This document shows, one piece after another, positions 6,000-6,762 of a stretch of 6,762 nt of DNA. Location of the stretch: NCBI GenBank assembly GCA_031280115.1, contig JAITHF010000104.1, positions 1 through 6,762 on the forward strand, written 5' to 3'. Positions within the stretch are counted from its first letter, which is position 1, and every line of letters begins with the position of its first letter. The stretch comes from Spirochaetaceae bacterium (GTDB lineage: Bacteria; Spirochaetota; Spirochaetia; Treponematales; Breznakiellaceae). The position numbers and the translations under genes are program-made. Below the pieces are notes generated by a model. The model saw only the letters and a program-made list of their open reading frames with translations, made no database searches and was not told the origin of the DNA.

Positions 6000-6464
6000 A
6001 TGAAACCCTTAAAAGCCCCGCCTGTAGGCGCCGAAGCCTCGGCGGTCATTGCCGAAGCCCTGTCCCGCCGCATAATCCGCGGGGTTGAGAAACCAGAACA
6101 CACGGATACCCAGTGGCGGGTTTCGTTAGCGCGGCTGGTTGATCCGGTTGAGAACAGCGCCCCTCTTGAGGGAATCATAGGCCGCCTCAAAGATTCCGCC
6201 CGGCACCTGCGGGAGACCGGCCAAACCATGAAAGATTTGGCCGGCGGGCTGGAAACGCTGGTGGCAGTTGCTGAAACATTGTCTCGAAACATGGATGCGT
6301 CGATTCAAAGCCCGCTTGAGGCCGCGGCGAGCATGGAAGCCTTGGCCGTGGTGTCCGAGGTTTTGGCGCAGGTGCCGGAGAAGCCGGTGGAGAACCTGAA
6401 AGAAGCCGCTGAGATCCTCAGGGCGCTGGCCCGCTGCCTCCGTTATCCCCCTGCGCAGCCGTAG
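6000..6464 (+). CDS. Helical protein of unknown function with internal repeats
   Basis: The frame encodes 154 residues with a good ribosome site (GGAGG at 5988-5992, 7 nt before the ATG). I recognise no family. The protein is rich in Ala, Leu and Glu and looks almost wholly alpha-helical, with no signal peptide and no membrane segment. A 14-residue motif of pattern xExxxVxxExLSR occurs about three times: AEASAVIAEALSRR (11-24), LETLVAVAETLSRN (84-97) and MEALAVVSEVLAQV (112-125). PVEN occurs at 49-52 and 129-132, each leading into a charged amphipathic helix. This suggests a helix bundle or coiled-coil assembly protein, which is an inference. Only one Cys (146) is present. It has no neighbour in a tight operon. 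Its stop codon directly abuts repeat element B, so the last few codons (YPPAQP) may have been shaped by that insertion. Confidence 0.7.
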   Translation: MKPLKAPPVGAEASAVIAEALSRRIIRGVEKPEHTDTQWRVSLARLVDPVENSAPLEGIIGRLKDSARHLRETGQTMKDLAGGLETLVAVAETLSRNMDASIQSPLEAAASMEALAVVSEVLAQVPEKPVENLKEAAEILRALARCLRYPPAQP

Positions 6465-6650
6465 CCCCCTGCGGGGGATTCACGTGCTTCCTGTGGTGAG
6501 AGGGTTTGCAAGTTTAGTCACAACCCCGAAGGATGCGCCTCAGCGCGCTTCGATAACGTGAGCGGCGCATCGCAGGAAGCCTTAGTGGGGGGTTTGGGGG
6601 GTCTATGACCCCCCCATAAACTCTTAAAAGAGGCGCAAAAGCGCCGATAA
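6465..6650 (-). repeat. Palindrome-rich intergenic repeat element B (inverted partner of 302-549)
   Basis: Read on the minus strand, this segment follows element A module by module: the hairpin GGCGC-TTTT-GCGCC (6632-6645), the palindrome CTCTTAAAAGAG (6621-6632), the G/C hairpin GGGGGGTC / GACCCCCC (6596-6614), the outer pair GCTTCCTG / CAGGAAGC (6486-6493 with 6573-6580), the 42-nt core (6479-6520) and a terminal hairpin CCCCC-TGC-GGGGG (6465-6477). An inner perfect inverted repeat, GATGCGCC / GGCGCATC (6532-6539 with 6564-6571), abuts the outer stem, so the piece can fold as a two-stem hairpin. There is one core here against two in A. It begins at the base after the stop codon of the upstream gene. 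Confidence 0.8.
6479..6520 (-). repeat. 42-nt repeat core, copy B
   Basis: On the minus strand the core runs from TGACTAAA through TGCAAACCC to GGAAGCACGTGAA and is ungapped against A1 (38 of 42) and A2 (37 of 42). Differences fall mostly outside these three blocks, although the last block is GGAAGCACCTGAA in A1 and AGAAGCACGTGAA in A2. Confidence 0.85.
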
Positions 6651-6688
6651 TTTATCTGCCCCGCACCTTCCGCCGGAACTCCCTAAAC

Positions 6689-6751
6689 CTTTGACTGGTT
6701 TCAAAGTGACTTTGGCTGGTGCCAAGAAACGTTATTTTGGTTCCAAAATAA
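6689..6751. repeat. Three successive related palindromes, the last a copy of 240-257
   Basis: CTTTGA-CTGGTT-TCAAAG (6689-6706), TTGGC-TGGT-GCCAA (6712-6725) and TTATTTTGG-TT-CCAAAATAA (6732-6751) follow each other with gaps of 5-6 bp. The first two share CTTTGRCTGGT, and all three have the pattern of T's then G on the left and C then A's on the right. The third repeats the near-palindrome at 240-257. No coding frame fits. They may be an operator cluster for a regulator of a gene beyond the window, or the flank of the repeat element. Confidence 0.6.
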
Positions 6752-6762
6752 ACTTCCCCGCA

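Noticed and set aside
5809..6003. A 64-codon frame whose TGA overlaps the ATG of the gene at 6000
   Set aside because: The ATGA overlap suggests coupling, but the only AAAGGA lies about 16 nt from its ATG and the product is a low-complexity Ala/Gly/Lys/Pro string. I treat it as chance.

Overview
The window looks like chromosomal DNA from a host-associated spirochete, most likely a termite-gut type Treponema. This is an inference from the style of the xylose isomerase and the NarL-type regulator, and from GC-rich genes set in AT-rich, palindrome-rich intergenic DNA. No 16S rRNA or other firm taxonomic marker is present. The recognisable core is a D-xylose catabolic locus: a divergent AraC-family regulator (1311-2165, minus), xylulokinase xylB (2401-3888) and xylose isomerase xylA (3976-5322). 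XylA converts D-xylose to D-xylulose, and XylB phosphorylates it to xylulose 5-phosphate for the pentose phosphate pathway. The AraC protein is the obvious candidate sugar sensor acting on the shared control region at 2166-2400.

From left to right: the 3' end of a small membrane-anchored protein gene (1-159); an AT-rich spacer; a palindrome-rich repeat element A (302-549); a short promoter region with repeated TTTTATAC half-sites; an orphan NarL/LuxR response regulator (628-1314), whose stop codon overlaps that of the convergent araC gene on a shared CTAG; the divergent control region; xylB; an 87-bp spacer; xylA; a 677-bp non-coding region holding ten perfect copies of the heptamer CGACAAA and several hairpins; a 154-residue helical protein of unknown function with internal repeats (6000-6464); repeat element B (6465-6650); and a run of three successive palindromes (6689-6751).

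The least ordinary feature is the non-coding architecture. Elements A and B are two copies, in inverted orientation, of one modular intergenic repeat of about 180 bp. Each has a 42-nt core (present twice in A) and several hairpins whose stems differ in sequence but keep their pairing. Beyond each element, on the outer side, lies the same near-palindrome TTATTTTGGTTCCAAAAT. The central genes are therefore bracketed almost symmetrically. I read A and B as members of a dispersed MITE- or BIME-like family, or of a structured RNA family, that I do not recognise. No new enzymatic or defence system is visible in the window.
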